DNA of 8,948 bases from an uncultured Ruminococcus sp. (GTDB lineage: Bacteria; Bacillota; Clostridia; Oscillospirales; Ruminococcaceae). The position numbers were made by a program, and so were the translations under genes. The notes under the pieces were generated by a model. That model was not told the DNA's origin. It searched no databases and worked only from the letters and a program-made list of their open reading frames with translations. Each line of letters opens with the position of its first letter. Within the stretch, counting starts at the first letter, position 1. This document shows positions 7,543-8,948 of the stretch, piece after piece. Location: NCBI GenBank assembly GCA_900553335.1, contig USCU01000035.1:1-8948 (forward strand), written 5' to 3'.

Positions 7543-8415
7543 ATGGCTCTTATTTATGATTTGTTGGTAGTTTTAATACTTGTTGTGTTTTTTTCAATAG
7601 GCGTGAGAAAGGGCTTTATTAAAAGCATACTTTCTCTTGTTTGCTTTGTGTTATCAGTAGTGGTTTCTCTGTTTGCCGCAGAGAGGCTTGCACAGCCTAT
7701 TTATGAAATGTGCTTTAAGGAAAAGGTTACGTCATTTATTGAGGAAAACATTGATAAGGTAGATGTTTCCGGAGTGGTGAATTCTTATTTTTTAGACGAC
7801 CTTGGTATTGAAGCTGATGAAAAAACGATAAGAAGTATTATAGGTACTCAGGGTGACATTTCACAAAACATTAAGCTTTATGCTGAGAGAAACGGAGTTA
7901 CTGTAGACAAAGAATATATTGATAAAAGGATCAACAGCTTTTTAAAATCAAAAGAGTTGGAGAGTGCAATAAAAACAGCTCTTCCGTCGCAGTTGGCGTC
8001 TGCTGTATTTTCAGCGGCTGAAAGCTCATCGGAGGTCATAGCGGATATTTTGCAGGCTTGTGTCAATCCGGACAAAAGTGTTGCAGCCAGGGCTATAGAG
8101 GACGCATTTGTAAACGATGCAATAATTTTGCTGGTAAAATATGCTTTGTTTCTAATCTTTTTTGCAATTATAAGATTTTTGCTGAAGCTGATTGTTGCAG
8201 CAACAGGAATCATAAACAAAATTCCTGTTGCAGGAAAAGTGAACAGGATTCTCGGCGGAGCATTCGGAATTCTTAAAGGCGGAGTGTTTATCTTGATTTT
8301 GGCTATGACAATTGAGGTTACAGTTTCCTTTATGGGTTCAAGGTATTCGCTTTTTTCTGAATCGACGATAGATAATTCTTTGATATTTAAGTATTTTTAT
8401 AATATGGTGAGATAG
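7543..8415 (+). CDS. CvpA-family membrane protein with enlarged central domain
   Basis: A 290-residue integral membrane protein related to CvpA (colicin V production protein). Transmembrane helices are predicted at about 4-20, 27-45, 195-218 and 244-263. The CvpA hallmarks are GVRKGFIKSILSL (20-32) joining helices 1 and 2, and IPVAGKVNRILGGAFGILKG (227-246) leading into helix 4. Typical CvpA proteins are about 160-180 residues with short loops; here about 150 mostly helical residues (46-194) sit between helices 2 and 3. If the N terminus is inside, this insert faces outward. It includes SSSEVIADILQACVNPDKSV, with no motif I recognise. E. coli CvpA affects colicin V export and envelope stress tolerance, but the biochemical role is unknown. 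I chose ATG 7543 because of the GGGAGG before it. The gene starts 16 bp after the DUF5711-like gene and ends 27 bp before the Clp gene. Confidence 0.82.
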   Translation: MALIYDLLVVLILVVFFSIGVRKGFIKSILSLVCFVLSVVVSLFAAERLAQPIYEMCFKEKVTSFIEENIDKVDVSGVVNSYFLDDLGIEADEKTIRSIIGTQGDISQNIKLYAERNGVTVDKEYIDKRINSFLKSKELESAIKTALPSQLASAVFSAAESSSEVIADILQACVNPDKSVAARAIEDAFVNDAIILLVKYALFLIFFAIIRFLLKLIVAATGIINKIPVAGKVNRILGGAFGILKGGVFILILAMTIEVTVSFMGSRYSLFSESTIDNSLIFKYFYNMVR

Positions 8416-8424
8416 AAAAACATG

Positions 8425-8430
8425 AAAGGA
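8425..8430 (+). promoter_or_regulatory. Shine-Dalgarno before the Clp ATPase gene
   Basis: AAAGGA is the only good ribosome-binding site in the gap after the CvpA-like gene. It is 12 bp from the Clp ATG at 8443, rather far, but 5 bp from an out-of-frame ATG at 8436. Confidence 0.5.
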
Positions 8431-8442
8431 TAGTGATGCAGA

Positions 8443-8948
8443 ATGATGATGTGTACAAGATGCCAAAAACGACCTGCCGTTGTGTTTATTACATCTATGA
8501 ATGGGCAAGAAAAGAAAAATGAAGGTCTTTGCCTTGTTTGTGCAAAGGAGCTTGGCATCTCTCAGGTTGATGATTATATGAAGTCTATGGGCATAACAGA
8601 CGATGATCTTGAAATGCTTTCAGATCAGCTTATGGACATAACTGACGGAGATGATTTTGAACCGGGCGGAAGTCCGACGATGCCGAATTTTCTTTCCAAT
8701 ATGTTAGGACAGTTTGGAAATTTTCAAAAAGATAAAGAGGACAAATCGGCTGTTGCAGACGAAACTGAAAATCCTGAAAACACAAAGAAAAAAGGACTTT
8801 TTAACAGAGACAAAAAAAGCAAACCGAAAAAGCTTAAGTTTTTATCTAACTATGCGACAAACCTTACCGAACGGGCAAGGGATGGAAAGCTTGATAACAT
8901 CGTTGGACGTGACAAGGAAATCGCAAGGGTAATACAGATACTTTCAAG
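8443..8948 (+). CDS. ClpE/ClpC-type AAA+ unfoldase, N-terminal part with Cys4 zinc finger (3' end outside window)
   Basis: The first 168 codons of an ATP-dependent Clp protease ATP-binding subunit, which unfolds proteins and feeds them to ClpP. Cysteines 4, 7, 30 and 33 form CXXC-X22-CXXC, the spacing reported for the N-terminal zinc finger of ClpE from Gram-positive bacteria. A linker at about 38-130 is acidic then basic, with a hydrophobic patch (PNFLSNMLGQFGNF, 81-94). From about 134, LSNYATNLTERARDGKLDN and IVGRDKEIARVIQIL are the start of the D1 AAA+ domain; the sequence ends before Walker A. The double-repeat Clp N domain of ClpC is absent. The start is one of three consecutive ATGs (8443, 8446, 8449); an in-frame stop at 8434 excludes anything further upstream. 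ClpE is the closest named type, but clostridial proteins of this build are often called ClpC, so I give no symbol. Confidence 0.87.
   Translation, partial: MMMCTRCQKRPAVVFITSMNGQEKKNEGLCLVCAKELGISQVDDYMKSMGITDDDLEMLSDQLMDITDGDDFEPGGSPTMPNFLSNMLGQFGNFQKDKEDKSAVADETENPENTKKKGLFNRDKKSKPKKLKFLSNYATNLTERARDGKLDNIVGRDKEIARVIQILS

Noticed and set aside
8714..8932. 72-codon + strand frame near the right end.
   Set aside because: It is out of frame with the Clp ATPase, whose D1 domain start is clearly readable over the same bases.

Overview
The window is a compact run of eleven protein-coding genes, all on the + strand, from a low-to-mid GC bacterium. The gene families (a phosphoglucosamine mutase, a group II ECF transporter core, a DUF5711-type membrane protein, a CvpA-like protein and a zinc-finger Clp ATPase), the purine-rich Shine-Dalgarno sites and the A/T-rich codon use point to Firmicutes, class Clostridia, probably the Oscillospirales/Ruminococcaceae group. 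The placement is inferred from gene content and style; no marker alignment was possible. Both ends of the window cut genes: glmM lacks its 5' part and the Clp ATPase lacks its 3' part.

Layout. Positions 2-346 hold the C-terminal end of glmM (cell-wall precursor synthesis). Positions 350-1048 encode a flavodoxin-fold oxidoreductase with a four-cysteine cluster motif, and 1053-1928 an RlmI-like (COG1092-type) SAM methyltransferase. Positions 1957-5585 hold the energy-coupling module of an ECF vitamin/metal transporter (ecfA1, ecfA2, ecfT), interrupted by ruvB (3688-4728), the Holliday-junction branch-migration motor. Then come truA (tRNA pseudouridine synthase, 5585-6319), a DUF5711-like single-pass membrane protein with a probable beta-propeller outside the membrane (6342-7526), a CvpA-family membrane protein with an enlarged central domain (7543-8415), and the first 168 codons of a ClpE/ClpC-type unfoldase (from 8443).

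The genes are very tightly packed: the largest gap is 47 bp, several junctions are stop/start overlaps (ATGA at ecfA2-ruvB, TGATG at ecfT-truA), and I see no convincing internal promoter or intrinsic terminator. Much or all of the window could be co-transcribed. No RNA gene, mobile element, CRISPR array or long repeat is visible, and no stretch over 300 bp lacks a gene.

Functionally this is mostly housekeeping. I did not find a clear new system. The points most worth a second look are ruvB inserted inside the ECF transporter operon, the methyltransferase that appears to lack the motif VI cysteine of RlmI, the DUF5711-CvpA-Clp trio at the right end, and the start region of the Clp gene, where a better-spaced out-of-frame ATG lies just before the real start.
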